Source of the DNA: Candidatus Marispirochaeta associata
GTDB lineage: Bacteria; Spirochaetota; Spirochaetia; JC444; Marispirochaetaceae
Direction: 5' to 3'
Length of the DNA stretch: 64,000 nt
Assembly: GCA_001749745.1 (NCBI GenBank)
Contig: JWTM01000292.1
Span: 1-64,000, forward strand
The position numbers were made by a program, and so were the translations under genes. Position 1 is the stretch's first letter. Each line of letters starts with the position of its first letter. Shown here piece after piece: positions 42,093 to 51,791 of this stretch. The notes under the pieces were generated by a model. That model ran no database searches and was not told the DNA's origin. It worked only from the letters and a program-made list of their open reading frames with translations.

Positions 42093-43113
42093 AGGATTCG
42101 AGCCAAACAACTCCTTTTTGCATCGATTCCTCCCAGGTATCGAAGCCGATCCAGCGTTCCCGGGCCGCCGCGGCTAGGCTAGTTCGCAAGGCCGCATCTC
42201 CCATCAATTCGGAGAGAAGCAGCGCCAGGTCGCGCCTCCTGCGAGAAGCGAGCAGATAGCCGTCCCTGCCGGAACTGATAATCTCCCCCGCTCCGCCGGA
42301 AGCCGAAGCGATAGTAACGCAGCCGGCGCCCATCGCCTCTAAATAGACGATTCCGAAGCCCTCGTGATCCGAGGGCAGACAGAAGATATCCGCTTCGGCA
42401 TAGGCGGCACCGAGAGCCTCCGCATCCAATCGGCCGCAGAACTCGACGCGACCGGTCAATTCGGGACGGGCGGCGATCCGACGTAACCGGGCGGCATAGG
42501 CCGGATCACTCTCTTCCCCGACGATCCGGTAACGCCACTCCTGCTCCAGCTCATCCCGGCGAGCCAAGAGGGAGAGGGCCTCCAGCACGCGGTGGATCCC
42601 CTTGCGGGGGATCAGGTTGGAGACACTCAGCAGAGAGATTACCCCCTCGCGGCCCCGCTTCCGCATCGGATCCTCCGCCCCCGCCGAGCTTCCCTCCCGT
42701 CCCGGATAGACGACCCTACCGGCCAGCGGTATTGAAACAAGCTTTTCGGCCGCCCGGCGGGTTGCTCGGGTATTGAAGATATGGGCGTCCAGACCGTTCA
42801 GAAAGCGTATCTCCCGGCTGCGGTGTCGAAGCCGAACCGGCAAGGGCAGCTTTTCGCTCCAGGCAAGATGGTGCACGATGCCTATGCAGGGCGGCCCACC
42901 GGCGCTCAGGCGGAGGTCCGGGTGGCAGAGCTCATCGATCAAAAGCAGATCATAGCGGTCGAAACCGGCGGGATCGAAGGCGGTACCCCCTTCGACGGAG
43001 ATAAAATCGGCCTCATGCCCCCGTTCTCGAGCAGCTTTCAAAAGCTCCCGGTCATAGCGGTACCCGCCGGAGAGCTGTTCCGGCGAGCCGTAAACGATAC
43101 ATCCCAAACGCAT
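42058..43113 (-). CDS. GT4-family glycosyltransferase
   Basis: The ATG at 43113 is preceded by a GTGGGGGA site; a TTG at 43140 would add nine residues. The 351-residue protein has a GT-B fold with LLSVSNLIPRKGIHRVLEAL near residue 170, FCLPSDHEGFGIVYLEAMGAG near residue 258 (E-x7-E donor-binding motif) and GAGEIISSG. It would transfer a sugar from an NDP-sugar in the cytosol. It flanks the pterin/pyrimidine operon on the opposite strand; with the methyltransferases and lipid enzyme, it suggests a glycosylated product. Confidence 0.88.
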   Translation of the reverse strand: MRLGCIVYGSPEQLSGGYRYDRELLKAARERGHEADFISVEGGTAFDPAGFDRYDLLLIDELCHPDLRLSAGGPPCIGIVHHLAWSEKLPLPVRLRHRSREIRFLNGLDAHIFNTRATRRAAEKLVSIPLAGRVVYPGREGSSAGAEDPMRKRGREGVISLLSVSNLIPRKGIHRVLEALSLLARRDELEQEWRYRIVGEESDPAYAARLRRIAARPELTGRVEFCGRLDAEALGAAYAEADIFCLPSDHEGFGIVYLEAMGAGCVTIASASGGAGEIISSGRDGYLLASRRRRDLALLLSELMGDAALRTSLAAAARERWIGFDTWEESMQKGVVWLESFRSAGVESSGI

Positions 43114-43144
43114 GACGATCCCCCACTTTTCTTTGGCCAATTAT

Positions 43145-43174
43145 TTGCATTGTAGAGTACAGATTTCCTATACT
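43145..43174 (+). promoter_or_regulatory. Promoter of the chemoreceptor gene
   Basis: TTGCAT at 43145-43150, an 18-base spacer and TATACT at 43169-43174. The leader of about 20 bases holds AAGGAGG before the ATG at 43201. Confidence 0.65.
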
Positions 43175-43200
43175 TTTTCCCAGTAGAATAAGGAGGAGCA

Positions 43201-44976
43201 ATGCTTCTGCGTCAAAAGGTATCCGCCGTGGCGATAGTCTCGATCCTGGCGGTAACCGGAATAACAATAATCCTTGCGGGCGCCCTATTCCGACAGGAGA
43301 TAACCAGTCTCGGTCGCCAGGATTACGGCGAACGTATCCGCAATATTGAGTATGAGTACGGCTCGGTAGATACCGTCTCCGCCGCCAGCGATGATGTAGC
43401 CTCGATCCAAAACAATCTCTTGAATCAGCTGAAAGACAAGTACATTCACATCGAAGGCTTGAGCTCCTATCCCTTTATCGTGAACGGCGACGGGACCTTG
43501 ATACTCTATATCGACGGCAGCGCCGAAGAGAAGGATTTCTTCGCTTCGGAGCATGTGGAGCGAATCTTTAACGAACAAAACGGCGATTTTCAGTACAGCT
43601 TCAACGGTGAAGAGAAGTGGGTAATCTTCTCTCACTACGAGGAGTGGGACTGGTACACCGGCTACTTTCTCAAGAACGAGAACCGTTTCGCCGTTCTGAA
43701 GGTATTCAACCGCACCATCTTGCTCAGTACAGCCGGCATCGTAGTGCTGATCTGGATTATTCTGATTATCTGGCTTAGACGCCATTTCACTCCGCTGGCG
43801 ACCCTGCAGGATGCTACCCGCCTAATCAGCGACGGAGGACTCTCGGTCAGGATACCCGTCCAGAGAGAAGACGAGATCGGCCGTACCGGGGCCCAGTTCA
43901 ACCGTTTCGTGGAGGAGCTGAGCGGGGTGATGCTGGCCTTTCGGACCTCGATCCACCGCAACCGGGAGACAGAGGAGAGCCTTCGAGGCCATACGGAAAA
44001 CGCTACCGCCCTTTTCTCCGGTATCCGGGCGGATACAAAAGCAATCAGCGTGCAGGTCAGCGAACTCGAGGGTGAGGTCAGCCGTTCGTCGGAGACAGCC
44101 GATGGGATTCATACGCAGATCAGCCATCTTTCCCGGGAGATATCCAAGCACCGGGTAGGTGTCGATTACTCGGTCTCGGCCGCTAAAAAGATGTCCGACC
44201 TGCTGAGTCGGGTAGGCACCATTACGGAAGAGAATAACAGCGAGGCCGAGGAGCTCCTCAAACAGGCCGACCGGGGAAGCGAGCGCCTGGGAGAGACGAC
44301 CCGGGCCATCAGGGATGTGGCTGCGCGGGTCGAGGATATCGGCGAACTGCTGACCCTTATTCGAGGCATTGCCGACCAGACCAACATGCTCTCTATGAAC
44401 GCCGCAATCGAAGCCGCCCACGCCGGCGAAGCGGGGAAGGGTTTCGCCGTGGTGGCCGACGAGATCCGGAAACTGGCCAGCGACGCCGCCGAGAATTCAC
44501 GATCCATAGCCGAGGTGATTGAAAACATCATCAAACGCATCGAAGATGCCGACAAGCTCGGTCACGAGACCGAAAAAGTCTTCACCGTTCTCGTCGGCGG
44601 CGTAAACGATATCGGCTCATCCTTACGGGAGATCGGCCGGAGCGCAGACAGTGCCCGGGATGAGAGCAGCCGCTTAATCAGTGAGATGGAGGAGCTCAAT
44701 CACACAATCACCCGGATCGAAGGGCTCTCCAAAAACACCACCGGTGAATCGGAGCAGATAATGGATGCCTTGCAGAGCCTGCGCCAGATCGCCTCGACGG
44801 TTTCTGCAGCGGTCGAGGGAATTCAGAAGCGCTCCGATGAGACCGATCGGATCATGGAGAATGTGGCCGATGAAGCCGGAGAGCTGAAGACGCGCATGGG
44901 CGAATTGAGCGGCATGATGGAGCGCTACCGCTTCAACGGGGATAATAGATCAGGAGAATCGACACCGCAACGATAA
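43201..44976 (+). CDS. Methyl-accepting chemotaxis protein
   Basis: The 591-residue chemoreceptor has a first membrane helix (about 10-30), a periplasmic sCache-like ligand domain (about 31-170: [25 protein letters not shown]), a second helix (about 175-196), HAMP (198-250) and a cytoplasmic signalling coil. The hairpin tip is the universal [40 protein letters not shown], split here over about 383-425. It reports an extracellular ligand to CheA/CheW. AAGGAGGAGCA precedes ATG. No CheB/CheR binding pentapeptide is seen at the C-terminus. Confidence 0.94.
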   Translation: MLLRQKVSAVAIVSILAVTGITIILAGALFRQEITSLGRQDYGERIRNIEYEYGSVDTVSAASDDVASIQNNLLNQLKDKYIHIEGLSSYPFIVNGDGTLILYIDGSAEEKDFFASEHVERIFNEQNGDFQYSFNGEEKWVIFSHYEEWDWYTGYFLKNENRFAVLKVFNRTILLSTAGIVVLIWIILIIWLRRHFTPLATLQDATRLISDGGLSVRIPVQREDEIGRTGAQFNRFVEELSGVMLAFRTSIHRNRETEESLRGHTENATALFSGIRADTKAISVQVSELEGEVSRSSETADGIHTQISHLSREISKHRVGVDYSVSAAKKMSDLLSRVGTITEENNSEAEELLKQADRGSERLGETTRAIRDVAARVEDIGELLTLIRGIADQTNMLSMNAAIEAAHAGEAGKGFAVVADEIRKLASDAAENSRSIAEVIENIIKRIEDADKLGHETEKVFTVLVGGVNDIGSSLREIGRSADSARDESSRLISEMEELNHTITRIEGLSKNTTGESEQIMDALQSLRQIASTVSAAVEGIQKRSDETDRIMENVADEAGELKTRMGELSGMMERYRFNGDNRSGESTPQR

Positions 44977-45862
44977 TCATCCCCACAACGGTGCCGAGGC
45001 TCGGCTGCTCGCCCAGTAACAGCATGGACAAGAGAACGCCGAATACGGGAATCATGAACTTCATACTCACCGTCGGGATAACGCCGACTACGGCGATAGC
45101 CCGATTATGGATGATATAGACCAGAGCTGTTGTCACTACACCGATATAGAGGATGCTGACCCAGCCGACGGCCGTAAGGCGTGCGAGGCCGCTGAAATCC
45201 GCTCCGCTGGCCAAGGCCAGGATCAGAATCCATACCGCGCCTGAGGCCATCGAGATAAAGGTGGGTATCGTGCTGCCGTAGCGCCTCGAGTAGCGTTTTA
45301 TCAGAATGTAGTAGAAACTGATCGAGACGGCCGCCCCCACATTGAGCAGATTACCGAGGAATGCGGAATCGCCGAAATCGAGGGAAGCAAAGCTGCCGCC
45401 GGTGACGACGATAACCATGCCGACGAAGCCGACTAGCGTTCCGGCGAGCTGTCGCAGGGTAAAGCGTTCAGTGGTGAGAAGCGGCGAGAACAGAGTGACG
45501 AAAATCGGCTGAGTGTTGGAAAGAATAGCGCTGGCGGTAGCTGAAGTAAGCCGGAGGCCGATGAAAAGGAAGACCGCAAAGCAGGTAATGCCCAGAAATC
45601 CGATAGCGGCAATGCCGATTGCATCCCTGTAGGTGGGAATCTCTTTGCGTCTGCTCTCGTGAAGAAAAAAGGGCAGCATCGGGATAAGGGCGAAAAAGTA
45701 TCGTAAAAACGCCAGCGAAAGGGGGTGCAGATCGGCCGAAATCCCCTTCGCTACCGGGAAGAGAGATCCCCAAGTAAACATGATGAACATGATGACGAGA
45801 AACCAGCGCAGGGTCATTTTCATGGTTGAGCCCATCATACCCGGGCCGTACCGGGCGCGCAA
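44933..45862 (-). CDS. EamA-family (DMT) transporter
   Basis: The 309-residue protein has ten predicted helices in two EamA repeats; [26 protein letters not shown] opens the first and [25 protein letters not shown] the second. Such carriers export amino acids or other metabolites. The start is uncertain: several in-frame ATG codons lie between 45862 and 45817 and none has a good ribosome site. It is convergent with the chemoreceptor gene (44-base overlap). Confidence 0.85.
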   Translation of the reverse strand: MRARYGPGMMGSTMKMTLRWFLVIMFIMFTWGSLFPVAKGISADLHPLSLAFLRYFFALIPMLPFFLHESRRKEIPTYRDAIGIAAIGFLGITCFAVFLFIGLRLTSATASAILSNTQPIFVTLFSPLLTTERFTLRQLAGTLVGFVGMVIVVTGGSFASLDFGDSAFLGNLLNVGAAVSISFYYILIKRYSRRYGSTIPTFISMASGAVWILILALASGADFSGLARLTAVGWVSILYIGVVTTALVYIIHNRAIAVVGVIPTVSMKFMIPVFGVLLSMLLLGEQPSLGTVVGMIIVAVSILLIYYPR

Positions 45863-45882
45863 GCGTAGAAAATCATATTTCG

Positions 45883-45926
45883 TTGACTTCTAAAATAGAC
45901 GGGTTTAGACTTTAATTATCATTATC
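45883..45926 (+). promoter_or_regulatory. Promoter and Fur-family-like box of the Ugp-like operon
   Basis: TTGACT at 45883-45888, a 17-base spacer and TAGACT at 45906-45911. ATTATCATTATC at 45915-45926 directly follows; it is identical to twelve bases of the Fur 19-mer and lies over the transcription start. A Fur-, Zur- or PerR-type repressor is plausible. Confidence 0.5.
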
Positions 45927-45940
45927 TCAAGGAGTTGTCT

Positions 45941-47281
45941 ATGAAGAAAAATCTACTTCTACTAGTTCTACTCCTAGCTGGAGCTATGGCTCTGTTCGCC
46001 GGCGGCGGTCAAGAACCGCAGTCTGTTGAAATTACCGAACCGGTAACCATCGAATTTTGGCACGCCATGGGAGGTGCGCGGATCGACCTGATCCAAGGAA
46101 TTGTGGACGATTTTACCGCCCAGAATCCGAACATAAGCGTCGAGGTTCAGTATACAGGCTCCTACAACGACACCCTCAACAAGACCAAGGCCGCAGCTAA
46201 AGCCGGTAACGCACCGCATGTGTTTCACTCCTACGACGTCGGCACCCTGCAGCTGGTGCACAGCGGAATCATCACTCCCATCGAGGATATCGCCGCCTGG
46301 GATCCTATCGACTGGAACGAGTTCTTCGATCCGGTTCGCAGCTATTACACTGTTTCCGGACGCCACTATTCGATGCCCTTTAACTCGTCGACCCCGCTAC
46401 TCTATTACAACAAGACCTTCTTCGAACAAGCGGGACTCGATCCGGAAAAGCCTCCGAAGACCTTTGAAGAGATCATAAGCTATGCCCGCACGCTCAAAGC
46501 CGCAATCCCGGGGCTCAAAGCGCCTGTCACGTGGAACCTCCACAGCTGGTATTTCGAGGAGTTTCACTGTGTAATGGATGCCCCCCTGGTCAATATGGGC
46601 AACGGGCGGGAGGGGGATCTCCCGACAAAAGCGCTCTTCAACGCCGAGGCCGGACGCACAATTCTTGACTGGTGGACGGGCATGGAAGCTGAAGGACTCT
46701 TCCTGGATGTCGGACCCGGATGGGCGAATCACCGCGCCGCCTTCGGTTCGGGAGAGGTAGCGATCGTCATGTCCTCCACATCCGATGTAAATCAGCTTAC
46801 CGGACTTCTTAGCGAGAAGGGCTGGGAGATGGGCACCGGCTTCATCCCGCGCCCCGCCGGAGCGACGGGCGGAGTAGCCATCGGCGGAGGATCCCTCTGG
46901 ATCTCGAACGGCCATCCCGATGACGAGCTCCTGGCCGCTCTCAAGCTGGTTAAGTTTATCTCCCAGGATGAGGCCCAAATGGCCTGGCACAAAGGGACCG
47001 GCTATTTTCCCGTACGAAAGACAGCCATGGATAAACTCACCGCTGAAGGCTGGTTCGAAGAGAACCCCAACTTTTTGACCGCCTTTAATCAGCTCTTGGA
47101 GAGTCCACCGACCAACAACACCGCCGGAGCCCTGATGGGGACCTTCCCGGAAGTACGCGCCATTGTCGAGACGGCTATTCAGAAGGTGTACGCCGGGGAT
47201 CTATCGGTAGAGGCCGCCCTGGATGAGGCCGCCGAGAAGGCGGATGAGACCTTTGTGGAGTGGAACGAACTGATAGAATAG
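45941..47281 (+). CDS. Extracellular solute-binding protein, UgpB-like
   Basis: AAGGAG lies six bases before the ATG at 45941. The 446-residue protein has a signal peptide ending LFAGGG without a lipobox cysteine. Similarity to UgpB is visible along its length: EFWHAMGG, MPFNSSTPLLYYNK, GLDPEKPPKTFEEI, GGGSLW and AWHKGTGYFPV. UgpB binds sn-glycerol-3-phosphate and glycerophosphodiesters, so such a ligand is likely. Two permeases follow. A terminator-like hairpin after this gene probably lets more binding protein than permease be made. Confidence 0.9.
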   Translation: MKKNLLLLVLLLAGAMALFAGGGQEPQSVEITEPVTIEFWHAMGGARIDLIQGIVDDFTAQNPNISVEVQYTGSYNDTLNKTKAAAKAGNAPHVFHSYDVGTLQLVHSGIITPIEDIAAWDPIDWNEFFDPVRSYYTVSGRHYSMPFNSSTPLLYYNKTFFEQAGLDPEKPPKTFEEIISYARTLKAAIPGLKAPVTWNLHSWYFEEFHCVMDAPLVNMGNGREGDLPTKALFNAEAGRTILDWWTGMEAEGLFLDVGPGWANHRAAFGSGEVAIVMSSTSDVNQLTGLLSEKGWEMGTGFIPRPAGATGGVAIGGGSLWISNGHPDDELLAALKLVKFISQDEAQMAWHKGTGYFPVRKTAMDKLTAEGWFEENPNFLTAFNQLLESPPTNNTAGALMGTFPEVRAIVETAIQKVYAGDLSVEAALDEAAEKADETFVEWNELIE

Positions 47282-47307
47282 TGCTCACTACAGTATTTCG
47301 TCCGTAT

Positions 47308-47341
47308 AAAGGCGCCGGCGTCTCCACGGCGGCGCCTTTTT
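47308..47341 (+). terminator. Intergenic attenuating terminator
   Basis: AAAGGCGCCG (47308-47317) pairs perfectly with CGGCGCCTTT (47330-47339) and ends in five T at 47337-47341. It lies between the binding-protein and permease genes, where partial readthrough is expected. Confidence 0.85.
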
Positions 47342-47356
47342 GCTCGGGGGGATATC

Positions 47357-48238
47357 ATGAACCCATGTTTTAAGAATCGTTATCTTCCGTATCTTCTCTT
47401 AGCGCCGACCTTCATCGTCCTGATCTTCTTTCTCTTTTATCCGGCCTTCGAGACATTTCGCTTAAGCTTTTATAAGGTACACCCCTTCGGAATCAGTAAA
47501 AAGTTCGCCGGACTCTATAATTTTATCAAACTTTTTTCCAACAAGGATTATCTCTACAGCTTTGGTGTATCCTTCTTCTTTTCGGTGGCGGTCGTGATTC
47601 TGGGGCTATTCTTTTCCCTTATAATTGCCCTTTTACTTAACCAGAAAATTCGCGGAGCCAAGCTATACCGATCCCTGCTTATTTGGCCCTACGCCCTTTC
47701 TCCTGCAATAGCCGGCGCGATTTTCCGGTTTCTGTTCAATCCCGCCAACGGCTACCTCAACTATTTCTCGGGAGTACTTTTCGGTATCGAACCGCCCTGG
47801 CTGACTAACGGAAGCCTGGCGATCGTAATTATCACCATCGCCGCAACCTGGAAGAATCTCGGTTACAATATCGTCTTCTTTCTGGCCGGATTGCAGAACG
47901 TCCAGCGGGAAGCGCTGGAGTCAGCCACAATCGACGGCGCCGGTGCGCTACGCCGGTTCTTATCCATTACCTTTCCTTTTCTTTCGCCTACAACCTTTTT
48001 TCTACTGATAATGAACATAATCTACTCCTATTTTGCGTCCTTCGGACTTATCGATGTGCTTACCGAAGGGGGACCCGCCAATGCCACAACGATTTTGATC
48101 TATCAACTCTACCGGGACTTCTTTGTCAACGCAAAAACCGGATATGCGGCGGCTGAAAGCGTAATCCTCTTCTCGCTGGTCGTCTTATTCACCCTGATAC
48201 AATTCAGAACGACCGGACGCAAGGTCTATTATCAGTAA
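47357..48238 (+). CDS. ABC transporter permease, UgpA/MalF type
   Basis: The 293-residue permease has six helices and the EAA loop ALESATIDGAGALRRFLSITFPFLSPTTFFLL near residue 190, which contacts the ATPase. YLLLAPTFIVLIFFLFYPAFETFRLSFYK is the usual start of the carbohydrate (CUT1) family. GGGGGGATATC precedes ATG. It pairs with the downstream permease. Confidence 0.92.
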   Translation: MNPCFKNRYLPYLLLAPTFIVLIFFLFYPAFETFRLSFYKVHPFGISKKFAGLYNFIKLFSNKDYLYSFGVSFFFSVAVVILGLFFSLIIALLLNQKIRGAKLYRSLLIWPYALSPAIAGAIFRFLFNPANGYLNYFSGVLFGIEPPWLTNGSLAIVIITIAATWKNLGYNIVFFLAGLQNVQREALESATIDGAGALRRFLSITFPFLSPTTFFLLIMNIIYSYFASFGLIDVLTEGGPANATTILIYQLYRDFFVNAKTGYAAAESVILFSLVVLFTLIQFRTTGRKVYYQ

Positions 48239-48249
48239 GGAGGGAGAGA

Positions 48250-49071
48250 GTGATACGAAAACCGATCTACAGTTTTCTAACCCATTTCACCATTATAATC
48301 CTTATTCTAATAGTCAGCGCCCCGGTAATTCTGGCTCTGATCATCAGCACCCAATCCCCCGCCGAGGTCTACTCATCTCCGCCTCGTCTTATGCCGTCGA
48401 CTCATTTCGGAAACTATGCCGCTGCCTGGAAGAGCGTCGATCTGGGTAGAATGATGCTCAATTCAACCATTGTCGCCGTCTCCGTTACCGTGGGGAAAAT
48501 TATCTTGAGCTTGATGGCGGCCTTCGCTTTCACTTATTTCGAGTTCCGCGGCAAGCAGCTTCTCTTCTTTCTGGTCCTGATTACCTTACTGCTGCCCATT
48601 CCGGTTCGCATCGTGGCCCTTTTCGGAATCGTAAGTAGCCTTAAATGGATCGATACCTACCTGGGACTGATTGTGCCTTTTCTAGCGAGCGCCACCGGGA
48701 CCTTCCTCTTTCTGCAACGCTTCAAGATGATCCCCTTCGAACTGCTCGACGCGGCCAAAATGGACGGGTGTTCCCCAATGCGTTATCTCGTGCAAATCCT
48801 GATTCCTCTCTCCGCCAATACCATCGGCGCTCTGACGGTCATTGAATTTATATACATTTGGAATCAGTACCTCTGGCCCCTGATGGCGACCAACTCCAAG
48901 TCGATGCGGGTGGTACAGATAGGGGTCAAAATGATGATCCAGGCCGAGGCGATGAACAACTGGGGCGTCATAATGGCGGGCGTCGTTATCACCATGATTC
49001 CGCCGCTCTTCGTCTTCTTCATCATGCAGGAGAGTTTCATGAAAGGCTTCGGACTCGCTTCGGAGAAATAG
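48250..49071 (+). CDS. ABC transporter permease, UgpE/MalG type
   Basis: The GTG start has AAGGAGG six bases upstream. The 273-residue permease has six helices and the EAA loop ELLDAAKMDGCSPMRYLVQILIPLSANTIGAL near residue 160. It completes the membrane part of the Ugp-like importer. No ATPase gene follows; the next gene is on the other strand, so a shared MsmX/UgpC-type ATPase must come from elsewhere in the genome. Confidence 0.92.
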   Translation: MIRKPIYSFLTHFTIIILILIVSAPVILALIISTQSPAEVYSSPPRLMPSTHFGNYAAAWKSVDLGRMMLNSTIVAVSVTVGKIILSLMAAFAFTYFEFRGKQLLFFLVLITLLLPIPVRIVALFGIVSSLKWIDTYLGLIVPFLASATGTFLFLQRFKMIPFELLDAAKMDGCSPMRYLVQILIPLSANTIGALTVIEFIYIWNQYLWPLMATNSKSMRVVQIGVKMMIQAEAMNNWGVIMAGVVITMIPPLFVFFIMQESFMKGFGLASEK

Positions 49072-49143
49072 TCGAGCCGGGAGCCTAAGACCGAGAGATT
49101 AGATATGGGACAGAGCGGAGCGGGTGTATAAACGCTGCTCCCC

Positions 49144-49611
49144 TTACCAGCCCGCCGTTCCCGGTCCGCCCTTGAAGGGGCCGCTTATGTTGGAGGTGAT
49201 CCAACCGCCGTAGAAGCTCCCTTTCTGCGCCTGAACGACCTCGTCGCCGACCCGGCACTCGTCCATGGCCGCGGCATAGAAGCAGAGATAGCCCCGGATG
49301 GCCTCGAAACCGGGATTCGGGCTTTCGTAGCTCCAGGCTGCGGCCGGAGCCCGACGGTCGCCGACGACCAGATCGTAATAGGAGGCCGCACCCTTAAACT
49401 CGCAGAAGCTTGTGCGGGATATGGGTTCGAGATAATCGGTCTTCACATCCTCCGCGGGGATGTAGTAGGTAGGGGGATGGCTCGTTTCCAGGACCCTCAG
49501 GGCCTTGGCGCTGCGGGCGATTAGGCTACCGCCAAAGCGAACCTCTACGACTTCGGTGGCGGAATCGATCCGCGGGGGTCGGGGGTAATCCCAGACAGAT
49601 TCAGCTTTCAT
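49144..49611 (-). CDS. DUF427 protein
   Basis: The 155-residue protein has the DUF427 core: VRFGGSLIARSAKALRVLETSHPPTYYIPAEDV, CEFKGAASYYDLVV and AAWSYESPNP. This small, beta-rich cytosolic family has no firm function. It is the last gene of a run on the minus strand after pirin. Confidence 0.9.
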   Translation of the reverse strand: MKAESVWDYPRPPRIDSATEVVEVRFGGSLIARSAKALRVLETSHPPTYYIPAEDVKTDYLEPISRTSFCEFKGAASYYDLVVGDRRAPAAAWSYESPNPGFEAIRGYLCFYAAAMDECRVGDEVVQAQKGSFYGGWITSNISGPFKGGPGTAGW

Positions 49612-49643
49612 CTCCGGAATATACTAACCCGGCATGCTCAGGT

Positions 49644-50519
49644 CTAATCGCTCATCCGAGAGTAGTTGTCCGCCTCGGGAAGGGGCGCGAATTCATCTCG
49701 ATCATCGACAACCGTGCCCATGCGCATCGCCTTCCAGTCGGCCTGAGCCTTTTCAATTCGCTCTTTACTAGACGAGACGAAGTTCCACCACATGTAGCGC
49801 TTACCCAGGGAGTCGCCGCCCAACAGGACGCAGAGGGTCTCCTCCTCGGCCTCTATGATGCGGGCCTCCGGACTCAGCAGGGCCAAGACCCCGGCAGTTA
49901 GAGGGTTCCCGTCGATCAGCACCGAGCCCCGAAGCAGATAGAGGGCCCGCTCCGAAGCTTCGGCCAGGGGATATCGTGCGCCCGGCTGGAGTCGGAACTC
50001 GGCATAGAGGGTTTTAGAAAAGGTGATTACCGGAGATACCAGGCCGTAGGCGGAGCCGATCATCAGCCGAAGCTCCAGCCCCTTCTCGCTGAGTCGCGGA
50101 AGTTCATCGGCGGGATAGTGGTGAAAGGAGGGCTCCCGCTCTTCTTTCTCCTCTGGCAGGGCGTGCCAGAGCTGCAAGCCCTCTACCCGATGTCCGGCGG
50201 CGCGGAGATCAGGCGAGGTCCTTTCGGAGTGGGCGATACCGCGCCCGGCGACCATCAGGTTGACGGCGCCCGGGCGGATCGCTTGGATGCTCCCGATCGA
50301 ATCCCGATGCAGAATCTCACCGTCGAAGAGATAGGTAACGGTGGCCAGGTTGATGTGAGGATGAGGGATTACATCCATCCCTGCCCCGGGGGAAAAGGTG
50401 TGGGGCCCCATATGGTCGAAGAAGACCCAGGGGCCGACTCCGGCGATACCTCGCCGCGGCAGAAGCCGTTTTACCGGAAACCCGCCGAAATTAATGGAAC
50501 GGGGCTGAATGAGCTGCAT
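49644..50519 (-). CDS. Pirin-family protein
   Basis: The 291-residue double cupin has the pirin signature FFDHMGPHTFSPGAGMDVIPHPHINLATVTYLFDGEILHRDS, split here over 34-75, with the metal ligands H58, H60 and later H and E residues. Pirins bind Fe and act as quercetinase-like oxygenases or redox sensors. It is 27 bases downstream of the NifX-like gene on the same strand. Confidence 0.9.
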   Translation of the reverse strand: MQLIQPRSINFGGFPVKRLLPRRGIAGVGPWVFFDHMGPHTFSPGAGMDVIPHPHINLATVTYLFDGEILHRDSIGSIQAIRPGAVNLMVAGRGIAHSERTSPDLRAAGHRVEGLQLWHALPEEKEEREPSFHHYPADELPRLSEKGLELRLMIGSAYGLVSPVITFSKTLYAEFRLQPGARYPLAEASERALYLLRGSVLIDGNPLTAGVLALLSPEARIIEAEEETLCVLLGGDSLGKRYMWWNFVSSSKERIEKAQADWKAMRMGTVVDDRDEFAPLPEADNYSRMSD

Positions 50520-50546
50520 ACTACCATCCTAGCCCCCTTTGCTCTA

Positions 50547-50885
50547 TTAGGCAAGCTGCTTTAGCTTGCCGGCCCTATAAGCCTGGTAGGCTTCGCGCAC
50601 ACTCATCTCGCCGGCACCGACATAGATCGTCGTCTCTTTCCCCAGGGCGACGGCGGCGTTCCCGCCCGGACCGTTTCCGGTGACCAGTACATCTGCATTG
50701 AAACCCGCTAAGCGCTGAGCCGTCCTGGGACCGGCCCCGTGGGCCTCTTGGGCGACATCACGGTTGTCGAAGCTCTCTAAGGAGTCGTCATCTTCATCGT
50801 AGATCAGGAAGTACTCGGTCCGGCCGAAGCGCGGATCGATCGCGGAATCCCAATCGGTTCCTTTGGCGGTAAATACAATCTTCAT
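50547..50885 (-). CDS. NifX/NifB-associated iron-molybdenum cofactor-binding domain protein
   Basis: The 112-residue protein has the NifX-like fold, with MKIVFTAKGTDWDSAIDPRFGRTEYFLIYDEDDDSLESFDN at the start and TAQRLAGFNADVLVTGNGPGGNAAVALG in the middle. Small stand-alone members occur widely in anaerobes next to MinD-ferredoxin ATPases, as here, without nitrogenase. A role as Fe-S or metallocluster carrier is inferred. Confidence 0.9.
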   Translation of the reverse strand: MKIVFTAKGTDWDSAIDPRFGRTEYFLIYDEDDDSLESFDNRDVAQEAHGAGPRTAQRLAGFNADVLVTGNGPGGNAAVALGKETTIYVGAGEMSVREAYQAYRAGKLKQLA

Positions 50886-50915
50886 GGTTCTATTCTCCTC
50901 TCTGTTTTCTGCTCT

Positions 50916-51791
50916 CTATTCTGAGCGATCCGCCGAGATCGAACACCAGCAGTCGCGGATGATGCTGGCGATGTCCGGATCGTATTCGACTATGGTCAGT
51001 TTCTTGGTCATGGCCCGGGTAAAGCTGTCGCTGTAGGGAATCTCCGCCACCAGATCGACCTCGTTTTCACTCAAGAATTCGCGGATTCGGGCGCTCAGGG
51101 CGGGGTTCAGATCGGCCTTGTTGATCACGCAGCCGCACTCTATCCCGAAGCGAGTCACGAGCTCGTTGACCCGCTTCAGGTCGTGTAGTCCGGATTCGGA
51201 ACTCTCGGTTACCAGGAGCACATAACTGGCTCCCGAGAGAGAGGAGACCACCGGACAGCCGATACCGGGGGAGCCGTCGACGAGAACCAGCTCCGTGCCC
51301 TCCTCTTCAGCCAGACGTTTGGCTTCGTTTTTAACCTTGGCCACCAGCTTGCCGGAGTTCTCGGCCCCGATCTTAAGCCTGGCATGCAGCATTCGACTGC
51401 CGGTACGAATCGCTGAGTCGTACCAGTGCCCAACCGCTTGATCGAGATTCCGTATCGCCTCGACGGGACAGATCCGCGCACAGTAGCCGCAGCCCTCACA
51501 GTCGATCTCGTCCACCCGATAAGCGGCGCCGTCTTTACGGATCGCTTCGAAGCGGCAGGCCTCCGCACAGCGCCCGCAAGCGATGCAGAGCTCGGGATCG
51601 ATCCGCGCCACCGTTCCGGAATAGAACTTCTCAGATCTTTCGAAATCGGGATCGAGCAGCAGATGCATATCGGCGGCATCCACATCGCAATCGGCGATTA
51701 TCGCCCCCTCGCCGGCTAATACCGCGAAGGAGGCGCTCAATGAGGTCTTGCCGGTCCCTCCCTTGCCTGATATGACGACAATCTCTCTCAT
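50916..51791 (-). CDS. MinD/Mrp-like ATPase with inserted 2[4Fe-4S] ferredoxin domain (2)
   Basis: The 291-residue protein has a P-loop GKGGTGKTS (9-17), then two ferredoxin clusters with C69, C72, C75, C79 and C98, C101, C104, C108, then the rest of the MinD fold (VLVDGSPGIGCPVV near residue 172). The cysteine spacing is identical to that of the neighbour at 51788, so the two are paralogues and probably a heterodimer. Such pairs are thought to assemble or move Fe-S clusters. The start overlaps the neighbour's end by four bases. Confidence 0.92.
   Translation of the reverse strand: MREIVVISGKGGTGKTSLSASFAVLAGEGAIIADCDVDAADMHLLLDPDFERSEKFYSGTVARIDPELCIACGRCAEACRFEAIRKDGAAYRVDEIDCEGCGYCARICPVEAIRNLDQAVGHWYDSAIRTGSRMLHARLKIGAENSGKLVAKVKNEAKRLAEEEGTELVLVDGSPGIGCPVVSSLSGASYVLLVTESSESGLHDLKRVNELVTRFGIECGCVINKADLNPALSARIREFLSENEVDLVAEIPYSDSFTRAMTKKLTIVEYDPDIASIIRDCWCSISADRSE

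Noticed and set aside
50547..50885. Evidence for nitrogen fixation
   Set aside because: NifX-like single-domain proteins are common in anaerobes and no nif structural gene is present.
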